Made by a program: the position numbers and the translations under genes
The notes under the pieces: model-generated
Database searches by the model: none
Seen by the model: the letters and a program-made list of their open reading frames with translations, nothing else
What the model was told of the DNA's origin: nothing
DNA from: Flavobacterium chungbukense
GTDB taxonomy: Bacteria > Bacteroidota > Bacteroidia > Flavobacteriales > Flavobacteriaceae
Reading direction: 5' to 3'
Length of the DNA: 64,000 bases
NCBI RefSeq assembly: GCF_020805785.1
Contig: NZ_JAJGZV010000006.1
Location: forward strand, 124,001 to 188,000
Shown here: positions 42,512 through 50,945 of the stretch, piece by piece
How the letters are laid out: the number at the start of each line of letters is the position of its first letter
Position numbering within the stretch: the first letter of the stretch is position 1

Positions 42512-43336
42512 TTATTTCTTTCTACGTTCTACGATATACTTGTTACTCGGGTTTTTCTTAGAACGAGTTCTGTAACCTTTAGCTGGCAATCCGTTTCTTG
42601 AACGTGGGTGCCCTCCAGAAGAACGTCCTTCACCACCTCCCATAGGGTGATCAACTGGGTTCATCGCTACTGGTCTAGTTCTAGGTCTTCTTCCTAACCA
42701 TCTTGTTCTACCTGCTTTTCCAGATACAACTAATTGGTGATCAGAGTTTGAAACAGCTCCAATTGTAGCCGAACAAGTCAACAAGATTAATCTTGTTTCT
42801 CCAGATGGCATTTTAATTGTTGCATATTTCCCGTCTCTTGCCATTAACTGAGCAAAAGTTCCAGCTGAACGAGCAATAACCGCTCCTTGTCCTGGACGTA
42901 ACTCAATACAAGATATAACAGTTCCAAGAGGAATTCTGCTTAAAGGTAATGTATTACCAATTTCTGGTTGAGATTCTGGACCAGAAACTAATTTCTGACC
43001 AACTTTCAATCCATTTTGAGCAATTACATAAGTTTTCTCTCCATCAGCATAAGCTAATAAAGCGATAAATGCAGTACGATTTGGATCGTATTCAATTGAT
43101 TTCACTGTAGCTGGAATTCCATCTTTAGTTCTTTTGAAATCAATAATACGATATCTCTGCTTGTGACCACCACCCGTATAACGCATGGTCATCTTTCCTT
43201 GACTATTTCTACCTCCAGAGTTTTTTATCGGCGCTATCAAAGAGCGTTCCGGCTTATCAGTTGTAATAGCGTCATAACCATTCACAACTCTAAATCGCTG
43301 ACCCGGGGTAATAGGTTTTAATTTTCTTACTGACAT
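42512..43336 (-). CDS. rplB: Ribosomal protein uL2
   Basis: This 274-residue protein near the peptidyl transferase centre has RYTGGGHKQRYRIIDFKR and an SH3-like core. The C-terminal MNPVDHPMGGGEGRSSGGHP holds the conserved histidine needed for peptidyl transfer in E. coli. Length is normal. Confidence 0.98.
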   Translation of the reverse strand: MSVRKLKPITPGQRFRVVNGYDAITTDKPERSLIAPIKNSGGRNSQGKMTMRYTGGGHKQRYRIIDFKRTKDGIPATVKSIEYDPNRTAFIALLAYADGEKTYVIAQNGLKVGQKLVSGPESQPEIGNTLPLSRIPLGTVISCIELRPGQGAVIARSAGTFAQLMARDGKYATIKMPSGETRLILLTCSATIGAVSNSDHQLVVSGKAGRTRWLGRRPRTRPVAMNPVDHPMGGGEGRSSGGHPRSRNGLPAKGYRTRSKKNPSNKYIVERRKK

Positions 43337-43345
43337 TTTTCTATC

Positions 43346-43636
43346 TTAGATATTGTTGTAAAAATCAATTGTTTCTCCTTCTTGTACTTGTACAATTGCT
43401 TTTTTATAAGCATTTGTCTTTCCACTGATTAAACCACTTTTAGTGTATTTAGTAGATCTATCTGGTCTCACATTCATTGTGTTAACAGAAACGATAGTTA
43501 CTCCATAAGCAGCCTCTACAGCTTTCTTAATTTCAACTTTGTTTGCTTTTTTGTCAACAACGAATCCGAAGCGGTTTAGAACTTCACTTTCTTTGGTTAC
43601 TTTTTCCGTTACTATAGGTCTAATAATGATGCTCAT
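43346..43636 (-). CDS. rplW: Ribosomal protein uL23
   Basis: This 96-residue protein at the tunnel exit, a docking site for trigger factor and SRP, has IIIRPIVTEKVTKESEV and the basic hairpin STKYTKSGLISGKTNAYKKA. It is normal in length and eight bases after rplD. Confidence 0.98.
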   Translation of the reverse strand: MSIIIRPIVTEKVTKESEVLNRFGFVVDKKANKVEIKKAVEAAYGVTIVSVNTMNVRPDRSTKYTKSGLISGKTNAYKKAIVQVQEGETIDFYNNI

Positions 43637-43643
43637 ATTCCTA

Positions 43644-44273
43644 TTATTTACTTAAATTTTCTTCAATTAACTCTAAAGAACCTTCTAAAAGCACTAAATT
43701 ATTAGCGTTTAATATTGCGTAAGTGCTTAATTCTGAGCTAGTTACGACACTAGAAGCCTTCAAATTGCGTGACGACAAATATACATTTTTATTTGACTCA
43801 CCCAACACGAATAGAGATTTTTTATTTTCTAACCCTAAAGCTTTCAAAACGTTAATGAAATTTTTAGTGTTTGGCGCTTCAAAATTAAAGTCCTCAAGAA
43901 CTACAATGTTTGACTCTTTTGCTTTAATTGAGAAAGCAGATTTTCTAGCCAATCTTTTCAAGTTTTTATTCAATTTGAATGAATAACTTCTTGGTCTTGG
44001 TCCGAATACTGTTCCTCCACCTTTAAACAAAGGGTTTTTAACACTACCTGCACGTGCAGTACCTGTTCCTTTTTGTTTTTTAATCTTACGTGTACTTCCA
44101 GTTACTTCAGCTCTTTCTTTAGCTTTATGAGTACCTTGTCTCTGATTAGCAAGATATTGCTTAACATCAAGATATACAGCGTGATTGTTTGGCTCAATTG
44201 CGAATACTGAATCAGAAAGTTGAACTTTTCTACCAGTATCTTTTCCGTTGAAATCTAATACTTTTACTTCCAT
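43644..44273 (-). CDS. rplD: Ribosomal protein uL4
   Basis: This 209-residue protein has the extended tunnel loop KIKKQKGTGTARAGSVKNPL and GGTVFGPRPRSYSFKLNKNL. I start it at the ATG at 44273 (MEVKVLDFNGKDTGRKVQL), whose A overlaps the last base of the rplC stop (TAATG), a typical coupling. The frame runs further upstream inside rplC, but those codons are not L4. L4 regulates the S10 operon in E. coli; whether it does here is unknown. Confidence 0.97.
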   Translation of the reverse strand: MEVKVLDFNGKDTGRKVQLSDSVFAIEPNNHAVYLDVKQYLANQRQGTHKAKERAEVTGSTRKIKKQKGTGTARAGSVKNPLFKGGGTVFGPRPRSYSFKLNKNLKRLARKSAFSIKAKESNIVVLEDFNFEAPNTKNFINVLKALGLENKKSLFVLGESNKNVYLSSRNLKASSVVTSSELSTYAILNANNLVLLEGSLELIEENLSK

Positions 44274-44890
44274 TACTTCTGAATGATTACGTAAGAGTTT
44301 TTGTGACCAGGAATACACCCTTTAACAACAAGTAGGTTCTTTTCAGCAACTACTTTTAAAACTCTAAGGTTTTGAACTTTTACATTTTCTCCTCCCATTC
44401 TTCCAGCCATACGCATTCCTTTGAATACTCTAGATGGATAAGAAGAAGCTCCTACAGAACCTGGCGCTCTTAAACGGTTATGCTGACCATGAGTAGCCTG
44501 CCCAACACCACCAAAACCGTGACGTTTAACAACACCTTGGAAACCTTTACCTTTAGATACACCTTGTACATCCACAAATTCTCCTTCTTCAAAAATAGAA
44601 ACATCAATAAGATCTCCTAATTTTTGTTCAGTTGCAAAATCCTGAAATTCAACGACTTTTTTCTTAGCAACAGTTCCAGCTTTTTTAAAGTGACCTAAAG
44701 CCGCTTTAGTAGAATGTTTCTCGTTTTTGTCATCGAAACCAAGTTGCAACGCTTCATACCCGTCAACCTCGTTGGTTCTGACTTGGGTAACAACGCATGG
44801 TCCAGCTTCGATTACTGTACAAGGAATGTTTTTCCCGTTTTCATCGAAAATACTAGTCATGCCGATTTTCTTACCAATTAACCCAGACAT
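44273..44890 (-). CDS. rplC: Ribosomal protein uL3
   Basis: This 205-residue protein is the first gene of the second ribosomal transcript. It has MSGLIGKKIGMTSIFDENGK, then GVSKGKGFQGVVKRHGFGG and RAPGSVGASSYPSRVFKGM. The glutamine that is methylated in E. coli L3 falls in THGQHN, which is present. A strong promoter lies about 70 bases upstream. Confidence 0.98.
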   Translation of the reverse strand: MSGLIGKKIGMTSIFDENGKNIPCTVIEAGPCVVTQVRTNEVDGYEALQLGFDDKNEKHSTKAALGHFKKAGTVAKKKVVEFQDFATEQKLGDLIDVSIFEEGEFVDVQGVSKGKGFQGVVKRHGFGGVGQATHGQHNRLRAPGSVGASSYPSRVFKGMRMAGRMGGENVKVQNLRVLKVVAEKNLLVVKGCIPGHKNSYVIIQK

Positions 44891-45242
44891 AAATATTAAT
44901 TATTAATTACTAAAATTCCCTTCAATTTGAAAATAACAGAAATTTCCAAACAGGGAGTGCAAAAGTAGATATTAAAATTGAATATACCAAACAGTTACAA
45001 AAATTAAATCGCTCATTATCAAAATCCAAGCTTCAAAATAGCATCGAAAACATTTTTTTTAACACTAAAAATCGAAACATTCTTCCTAATTTTAACGCAA
45101 TTTAAACTTAACAATCACTTAATAAAAACAAAACAAAAAATCGCCACACCTCCTTAAAACAAAGGACTTTACACAGCTTTATGACACTCTCAAAACCATT
45201 ACATCTTAAAAAAGATGAAGACAAAAACTAACTTTTAAAAAC
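44891..45242. other. Long spacer separating rpsJ from rplC
   Basis: This is the only gap over 300 bases in the window (405 bases in all with the rpsJ terminator). The right end holds that terminator and the left end holds the rplC promoter. The middle, about 45000-45240, is very AT-rich. I found no open frame of note, no tRNA and no repeat there beyond a TCCTT/AAGGA hairpin near 45150-45166. Confidence 0.6.
44960..44990 (-). promoter_or_regulatory. Promoter of the rplC (S10-like) operon
   Basis: TTG (44990-44988) and TACTTTTG (44967-44960) are 20 bases apart on the minus strand, a full consensus match. Transcription from about 44954 gives a leader of about 63 bases with a possible CCCT/AGGG hairpin. 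Confidence 0.78.
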
Positions 45243-45274
45243 AAAAAAAGCGAGACATTTCTGTCTCGCTTTTT
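45243..45274 (-). terminator. Terminator of the rpsL-rpsG-fusA-rpsJ operon
   Basis: A perfect 12-bp stem (45273-45262 with 45257-45246, core AAAAGCGAGACA, four-base loop) is followed by seven T on the minus strand. It lies 22 bases after the rpsJ stop. Confidence 0.92.
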
Positions 45275-45295
45275 ATATAAAAAATATAAAAAAAA

Positions 45296-45601
45296 TTATA
45301 CTTTAATCTCAACTTCAACTCCACTTGGCAATTCAAGTTTCATTAAAGCGTCAATAGTTTTTGATGAAGATGAATAAATATCAATCAATCTCTTGTATGA
45401 CATTACTTCAAATTGCTCTCTCGCTTTTTTGTTAACGTGCGGAGAACGCAATACAGTGAAAAGTTTTTTGTGAGTTGGCAACGGAATTGGACCTGTTACA
45501 ACCGCTCCAGTAGTTTTTACTGTTTTTACGATCTTTTCAGCAGATTTATCTACCAACATGTGATCGTAAGATTTTAGTTTTATTCTGATTTTTTGACTCA
45601 T
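45296..45601 (-). CDS. rpsJ: Ribosomal protein uS10
   Basis: This 101-residue small-subunit protein, which also binds NusB in antitermination complexes in E. coli, has IRIKLKSYDHMLVDKSAEKI, GPIPLPTHKKLFTVLRSPHV and REQFEVMSYKRLIDI. It is the last gene of the str-type transcript and is cut off from rplC by a terminator and a new promoter. tuf, often found between fusA and rpsJ, is absent here. Confidence 0.98.
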   Translation of the reverse strand: MSQKIRIKLKSYDHMLVDKSAEKIVKTVKTTGAVVTGPIPLPTHKKLFTVLRSPHVNKKAREQFEVMSYKRLIDIYSSSSKTIDALMKLELPSGVEVEIKV

Positions 45602-45612
45602 TTTCTTAAGAA

Positions 45613-47769
45613 TTAAGCGTTACCTTTTGCTTTTTTAATTACCGCTTCTGAAATATTAGAAGGCGTTTCTGCATAGTGAGAAAACTCCATTGTTGAAGTA
45701 GCTCTACCCGAAGACAATGTTCTTAATGTTGTAACATAACCAAACATTTCAGATAAAGGCACATCAGCCTTAATAGTTTTAGCTCCATTTCTGTCACCCA
45801 TATCATTAACCTGACCTCTACGACGGTTCAAGTCACCTACGATATCACCCATATTTTCTTCTGGAGTAATAACTTCAATTTTCATGATTGGCTCAAGAAT
45901 AACAGCACCAGCAGCACGTCCAGACTCTTTATAACCCATTCTTGCAGCTAACTCAAAAGATAATGCATCAGAATCCACAGGGTGGAAAGATCCATCAGTT
46001 AGAGTTACTTTTAAACTATCTACAGCATATCCTGCTAATGGACCAGTTTTCATAGCTTCTCTAAATCCTTTTTCAACAGCAGGGATATATTCTTTAGGAA
46101 CGTTACCACCTTTTACAGCATTGATAAATTGCAATCCAACTGGAACTTTACCATCAACTTCATCAGCAGGCTCAATTGTAAATACGATATCACCGAATTT
46201 ACCACGACCTCCAGATTGTTTTTTGTAAGTTTCTCTATGTTGAGCAGATTTTGTAAACGCTTCTTTATATTCAACCTGAGGCTCACCTTGATTTACCTCT
46301 ACTTTAAACTCACGTTTCATACGATCAACTAAGATATCTAAGTGAAGCTCACCCATACCAGAAATAATAGTTTGACCAGAAGCCTCATCAGTTCTAACAG
46401 TAAATGTTGGATCCTCTTCAGCTAATTTAGCTAAAGCCATACCCATTTTATCAACGTCAGCTTTTGTTTTTGGCTCAATAGCAATACCAATTACTGGATC
46501 AGGGAATTTCATAGATTCCAAAATAATTGGATTCTTTTCATCACATAATGTATCTCCAGTTTTGATATCTTTAAATCCTACAGCAGCACCAATATCTCCA
46601 GCCTCAATAAATTCGATTGGATTTTGTTTATTAGCATGCATTTGGTAAATACGAGAAATTCTCTCTTTGTTACCAGAACGAGTATTTAAAACATAAGAAC
46701 CAGCATCCAAACGTCCAGAGTAAGCACGGAAGAAAGCTAAACGACCTACGAATGGGTCAGTAGCAATTTTAAATGCCAAAGCAGCGAACGGCTCTTTTAC
46801 ATCTGGTCTACGTAAGATTTTAGTTTGATCTTCTTCTAATAATTCAGCATCATCAGGGTGAATTCCTTCAATACCTTCTTTATCTAATGGAGATGGCAAA
46901 TACTTACAAACAGCATCTAACATAAACTGAACTCCTTTATTTTTAAAAGAAGAACCAGCAAGCATAGGAATGATTGCCATGTCAATAGTAGCAGCTCTTA
47001 ATGCATTGTTGATTTCATCCTCTGTAATAGAGTTTTCATCTTCCATGTATTTATCCAAAAGATTTTCATCGTAAGTTGCAATTTCTTCGATAAGGATAGA
47101 ACGATATTGTCTAACCTCGTCTACCATATCAGCAGGAATATCAACGATATCAAAAGTAGCTCCTTGAGTTTCATCATGCCATACAATAGCCTGATTTTTC
47201 ACTAAGTCAACAATACCTTTAAAATCTGCCTCGTCTCCGATAGGTAAAGTAATTGCAACCGCATTTGATTTCAACATATCTTTAACCTGTCCGCAAACTC
47301 CTAAAAAGTTAGCACCTTGACGGTCCATTTTGTTTACGAATCCCATACGAGGAACTCGATATTGATCTGCAAGTCTCCAGTTAGTTTCTGATTGAGGCTC
47401 AACACCATCAACAGCACTAAATAAGAAAACTAAACCATCAAGTACACGTAAAGAACGGTTTACCTCTACAGTAAAGTCAACGTGTCCAGGAGTATCAATA
47501 ATATTAAAGTGGTATGGCAATGATTCTGGCAACACTTTACCTTGTTCAGTTGGAAAATTCCAAGTACAAGTTGTAGCAGCAGAAGTAATTGTAATACCTC
47601 TTTCTTGCTCTTGTGCCATCCAGTCCATTGTTGCAGCACCATCGTGCACCTCACCAATTTTATGTGACTTTCCAGTATAAAAAAGAATACGCTCAGTTGT
47701 TGTTGTTTTACCAGCATCAATGTGAGCAGCGATTCCGATATTTCTTGTATATTTTAAATCTCTAGCCAT
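45613..47769 (-). CDS. fusA: Elongation factor G
   Basis: This 718-residue GTPase moves tRNA and mRNA during translation and splits ribosomes with RRF. G motifs are AHIDAGKTTTTERIL (G1), the G2 threonine region RGITITSAATT, DTPGHVDF (G3) and NKMDRQG (G4). Domains II to V follow in order, with the domain IV tip near GGRGKFGD. Length is slightly above E. coli EF-G. It lies 10 bases after rpsG. Confidence 0.98.
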   Translation of the reverse strand: MARDLKYTRNIGIAAHIDAGKTTTTERILFYTGKSHKIGEVHDGAATMDWMAQEQERGITITSAATTCTWNFPTEQGKVLPESLPYHFNIIDTPGHVDFTVEVNRSLRVLDGLVFLFSAVDGVEPQSETNWRLADQYRVPRMGFVNKMDRQGANFLGVCGQVKDMLKSNAVAITLPIGDEADFKGIVDLVKNQAIVWHDETQGATFDIVDIPADMVDEVRQYRSILIEEIATYDENLLDKYMEDENSITEDEINNALRAATIDMAIIPMLAGSSFKNKGVQFMLDAVCKYLPSPLDKEGIEGIHPDDAELLEEDQTKILRRPDVKEPFAALAFKIATDPFVGRLAFFRAYSGRLDAGSYVLNTRSGNKERISRIYQMHANKQNPIEFIEAGDIGAAVGFKDIKTGDTLCDEKNPIILESMKFPDPVIGIAIEPKTKADVDKMGMALAKLAEEDPTFTVRTDEASGQTIISGMGELHLDILVDRMKREFKVEVNQGEPQVEYKEAFTKSAQHRETYKKQSGGRGKFGDIVFTIEPADEVDGKVPVGLQFINAVKGGNVPKEYIPAVEKGFREAMKTGPLAGYAVDSLKVTLTDGSFHPVDSDALSFELAARMGYKESGRAAGAVILEPIMKIEVITPEENMGDIVGDLNRRRGQVNDMGDRNGAKTIKADVPLSEMFGYVTTLRTLSSGRATSTMEFSHYAETPSNISEAVIKKAKGNA

Positions 47770-47779
47770 TTCTTACGAA

Positions 47780-48256
47780 TTAAAATCTAAAGTGAGAGAA
47801 TGCTTTGTTAGCTTCTGCCATTTTGTGAGTATCCATTCTTTTCTTAACCGCAGCACCTTCTTCTTTAGCAGCAGCTAAACACTCTGAAGCTAAACGTTGC
47901 GCCATAGATTTTTCATTTCTTCTTCTTGAATAAAGTATTAACCACTTCATTGCCATAGAAATTTTTCTGTCTGGACGAATTTGCATTGGAATTTGGAATG
48001 TAGCTCCACCAACTCTACGGCTACGTACTTCTACGTGAGGCATAACGTTTGTTAAAGCATCTTTCCAGATCTCTAATGAAGTTTTCTCATCATTTTGCTT
48101 TTTAGATTCAATGATATCAATTGCATCATAAAATACTTTAAAAGCTGTAGATTTCTTACCATCCCACATCAAGTTGTTCACAAAACGTGTTACTAATTGG
48201 TCGTTAAACCTTGGATCCGGTAAAAGTGGTCTTTTCTTTGCCGCTCTTTTTCTCAT
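47780..48256 (-). CDS. rpsG: Ribosomal protein uS7
   Basis: This 158-residue protein nucleates the small-subunit head. It begins MRKRAAKKRPLLPDPRFNDQ and has RRVGGATFQIPMQIRPDRKI and the C-terminal HKMAEANKAFSHFRF. It is normal in size and 24 bases after rpsL. Confidence 0.98.
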   Translation of the reverse strand: MRKRAAKKRPLLPDPRFNDQLVTRFVNNLMWDGKKSTAFKVFYDAIDIIESKKQNDEKTSLEIWKDALTNVMPHVEVRSRRVGGATFQIPMQIRPDRKISMAMKWLILYSRRRNEKSMAQRLASECLAAAKEEGAAVKKRMDTHKMAEANKAFSHFRF

Positions 48257-48280
48257 GTCTTTTTCTTAAAAGTTTTTAAA

Positions 48281-48664
48281 TTACTTTTTTACTTCTTTTG
48301 GGCGTTTAGCACCGTACTTAGATCTTCTTTGCGTTCTTCCTGCAACACCTGACGTGTCAAGCGCTCCACGAACGATATGATATCTAACACCTGGTAAATC
48401 TTTTACCCTTCCGCCTCTAACTAATACTATCGAGTGCTCTTGTAGATTGTGTCCTTCTCCAGGAATGTAAGCATTCACTTCATTACCATTTGTCAAACGT
48501 ACACGCGCAACTTTACGCATTGCAGAGTTTGGTTTTTTTGGTGTAGTAGTGTAAACACGCGTACAAACCCCTCTTCTTTGAGGACAAGAATCTAAAGCAA
48601 CCGATTTACTCTTCTTAGTTATCTGAGTTCTTCCTGTTCTTACTAATTGTTGAATTGTTGGCAT
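48281..48664 (-). CDS. rpsL: Ribosomal protein uS12
   Basis: This 127-residue decoding-centre protein has TTPKKPNSAMRKVARVRL and VRGGRVKDLPGVRYHIVRGA. The lysines at the streptomycin-resistance positions (in TPKKPNS and GGRVKDLPG) are wild type. It is the first gene of the str-type operon and has a consensus promoter 50-80 bases upstream. Confidence 0.98.
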   Translation of the reverse strand: MPTIQQLVRTGRTQITKKSKSVALDSCPQRRGVCTRVYTTTPKKPNSAMRKVARVRLTNGNEVNAYIPGEGHNLQEHSIVLVRGGRVKDLPGVRYHIVRGALDTSGVAGRTQRRSKYGAKRPKEVKK

Positions 48665-48717
48665 AATTAATACTAAAAATTATTATGTTTATTAAATTCC
48701 CGCTTTTTACGGGGTTG

Positions 48718-48747
48718 CAAATGTATAAAATATTTTTCAGTATACAA
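48718..48747 (-). promoter_or_regulatory. Promoter of the rpsL operon
   Basis: TTG (48747-48745) and TACATTTG (48725-48718) are 19 bases apart on the minus strand, a full consensus match. The transcript would begin near 48712 in a small hairpin (CCCG with CGGG, 48713-48699), giving a structured 5' end and a leader of about 47 bases. Confidence 0.75.
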
Positions 48748-48841
48748 ACGTTAAATCATTAATTTTCAATAAGATTATTTATATGTATGATTTCACAAAG
48801 AAACATATGATATTTGCTTAATCATTTAATAAACTAATCAA

Positions 48842-50542
48842 TTGCAACCAAAACAATTAATATATATTCTCTTTTTTCTTCTAGGCTCGAAAGGTTTTGG
48901 ACAGTCTTTTTATTTAACTATTAAAGGAACAAATGAAAAACAAAACCAAACGATTGATTCTATTAATTATAATAGAATGCATCAAAACCTAAAATCGCTT
49001 ACTAATGAAATCACTTTAGTTTCTAATAAGCTCACAAAACAAGGCTACCTCGATATCATTACTTTAGAAAATCGAAAAACAAATGACAGCACTTTTACCG
49101 CTATTTTTGATTTAAAAAACAGAATAAAAACTATACATATATATATAGGTACAAATAATATATTTTTTGATTCAAAAAAAACCGTCAAAGACAGTATAAT
49201 TATCCCATATTCTGAGTTAGAAAATTTATTAAATCGAGAAATTCAAAACAAAGAAAAAGATGGTTTTGCTTTTTCTAAAATAAAACTAGCAAACATCAAA
49301 AGAAGAAACTCAATAATTTATGCCGATCTAATTTTGGATTCCGAAAAAAAAAGAACCTTAAATTCAATTATCCTAAATTATAGCGATTCGAAAGATTTTT
49401 TCCCAAAAGGAGCATTAAAACAATTAAATAAGAAATATACCAACAAAACATTCAATCAGGAAGCAGTCAAAAATTTGTACAACGACATAAATAGTTTTGA
49501 TTTCATTTCGCAGACAAAATATCCAGAAATATTATTCACAACAGATTCTACTAAAGCATATACTTACATTGAAAAGAGAAAGGCAAATACTTTTGATGGA
49601 TACATTGGATTTTCTAATGATGAAGACAAAAAACTGAATCTAAATGGCTATGTAGACATTTTACTGATAAATACATTGCGTGCCGGAGAAAAGTTTTCGC
49701 TTTACTGGAAAAGTGATGGCAATCAGCAGAAAACCTTCAATACCAAAATCGAAATACCATACCTGTTTCAGTCTCCAATCGGAATAAAAGCACAATTAAA
49801 TATTTTCAAACAAGATAGTACGTTTCAAAACACCAAGACAGACATCAATTTAGGATATTATTTAAATTACAATTCAAAACTATACCTAGGATATCAATCA
49901 ACCGAATCAAGTGATATTCAAAACACCAATAATTCAACGATAAGCGATTTCAACAACTCGTATGTAACCACAACATATGATTATCAGAAAAGCGATTTTA
50001 CAAATGCCATATTTTCCAACAAAGCCTATATCGCCACTTCAATTGGTTTTGGAAATCGCACCACTAACAACTCTATTGAAACAGTAGGCAAAAGCAGTCA
50101 GTTTTTTGCAAACCTCAATTTGAAATACAATTTCGAAATAAACCCTAAAAATTTCATTAACATAAATTCACAAAATTTTTTCTTAAAAAGCAAAAACTAT
50201 ATTTCAAATGAATTATATCGATTTGGTGGAATGAATTCTATTAGGGGATTTTTAGAAAATAGCTTACAAGCCAACTTTGCAACAATGATTTTGACAGAGT
50301 ATCGCTATTTAATATCACCAAACCTATACATCAACTCAATTTTAGATTATTCACTTTACCAAGATCAAACTAGTGTTTCAAACAAAAATCAGATTAAAAA
50401 ATTATTAGGATTAGGCATCGGAACAACAATTCAGACAACGAGTGGAATTTTACGAATAAATCTCAGTAATGGCGCGGAAAGAACATCAGATTTACAATTT
50501 TATAACACTATCGTAAACATATGTTATAATGTTAAATTTTAA
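48842..50542 (+). CDS. Small Omp85/BamA-like outer membrane barrel protein
   Basis: This 566-residue protein has a signal peptide (ILFFLLGSKGFGQ), a short N-terminal region of about 200 residues with one or two POTRA-like units, and a C-terminal barrel of roughly 340 residues. The barrel has the Omp85 hallmark RFGGMNSIRGF (the RGF loop motif), then TEYRYLISPNLYI, and ends in phenylalanine. No in-frame ATG exists before the signal peptide, so TTG at 48842 is taken as the start. An upstream in-frame stop at 48830 limits the choice. It is shorter than BamA or TamA and may insert or export outer-membrane proteins. The function is unknown. Confidence 0.75.
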   Translation: MQPKQLIYILFFLLGSKGFGQSFYLTIKGTNEKQNQTIDSINYNRMHQNLKSLTNEITLVSNKLTKQGYLDIITLENRKTNDSTFTAIFDLKNRIKTIHIYIGTNNIFFDSKKTVKDSIIIPYSELENLLNREIQNKEKDGFAFSKIKLANIKRRNSIIYADLILDSEKKRTLNSIILNYSDSKDFFPKGALKQLNKKYTNKTFNQEAVKNLYNDINSFDFISQTKYPEILFTTDSTKAYTYIEKRKANTFDGYIGFSNDEDKKLNLNGYVDILLINTLRAGEKFSLYWKSDGNQQKTFNTKIEIPYLFQSPIGIKAQLNIFKQDSTFQNTKTDINLGYYLNYNSKLYLGYQSTESSDIQNTNNSTISDFNNSYVTTTYDYQKSDFTNAIFSNKAYIATSIGFGNRTTNNSIETVGKSSQFFANLNLKYNFEINPKNFININSQNFFLKSKNYISNELYRFGGMNSIRGFLENSLQANFATMILTEYRYLISPNLYINSILDYSLYQDQTSVSNKNQIKKLLGLGIGTTIQTTSGILRINLSNGAERTSDLQFYNTIVNICYNVKF

Positions 50543-50579
50543 TGTATATTAAAAAAAGATTAAAAGAACATTAGGATAG

Positions 50580-50945
50580 TTAACAAATAATTAAGAGTTT
50601 TACCGCACTAATTCAAAATATTTAAAAATGAAACTAAAGTTCAATGGATTCCTAGTACTTTTATTAGTACTAGTGGCGCAATTATCATTTGCGCAAGAAA
50701 GAGCTGTCTCGGGAACAGTTTCTGATAATGCAGGAATGCCTCTACCTGGTGTAAGTGTATTAATCAAAGGAACAAAAACGGGAACGCAAACAGATTTTGA
50801 TGGAAAGTTTTCCATCAAAGCAACTACAAGCCAAGTTTTGGTATTTAGCTACATTGGGATGAAAACTCAAGAAGTAGCAGCAAGTTCTTCTGTTATCAAC
50901 ATAAAATTAGCAGGAGACGCACAAGAACTTGAAGGAGTTGTTGTA
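50580..50945 (+). repeat. susC leader and N-terminus, copy 1
   Basis: The stretch from TTAACA before the gene through the end of the N-terminal carboxypeptidase-like domain (about residue 105) is closely matched by 55577-55942. The leader ACTAATTCAAAATA, the ATG context and the first 12 codons are nearly identical. Within the signal-peptide codons, CTAGTAC/GTACTAG (50652-50658, 50667-50673) and GCGCAA/TTGCGC (50676-50681, 50689-50694) form two hairpins that are conserved in copy 2. Confidence 0.75.

Noticed and set aside
43644..44318. Longer rplD frame starting inside rplC
   Set aside because: The extra 15 residues are translated rplC sequence in another frame. The ATG at 44273 overlaps the rplC stop and gives the normal L4 N-terminus.
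45147..45155. AAGGAGGTG on the minus strand, a perfect Shine-Dalgarno-like sequence
   Set aside because: No start codon with a usable frame follows at a proper distance, and genes in this organism do not use such sites. It is part of a short chance hairpin.
44891..45295. Possible tRNA or small RNA gene in the longest spacer
   Set aside because: No cloverleaf arms, CCA end or GC-rich stem set was found. Only the terminator, the promoter and a minor hairpin are supported.
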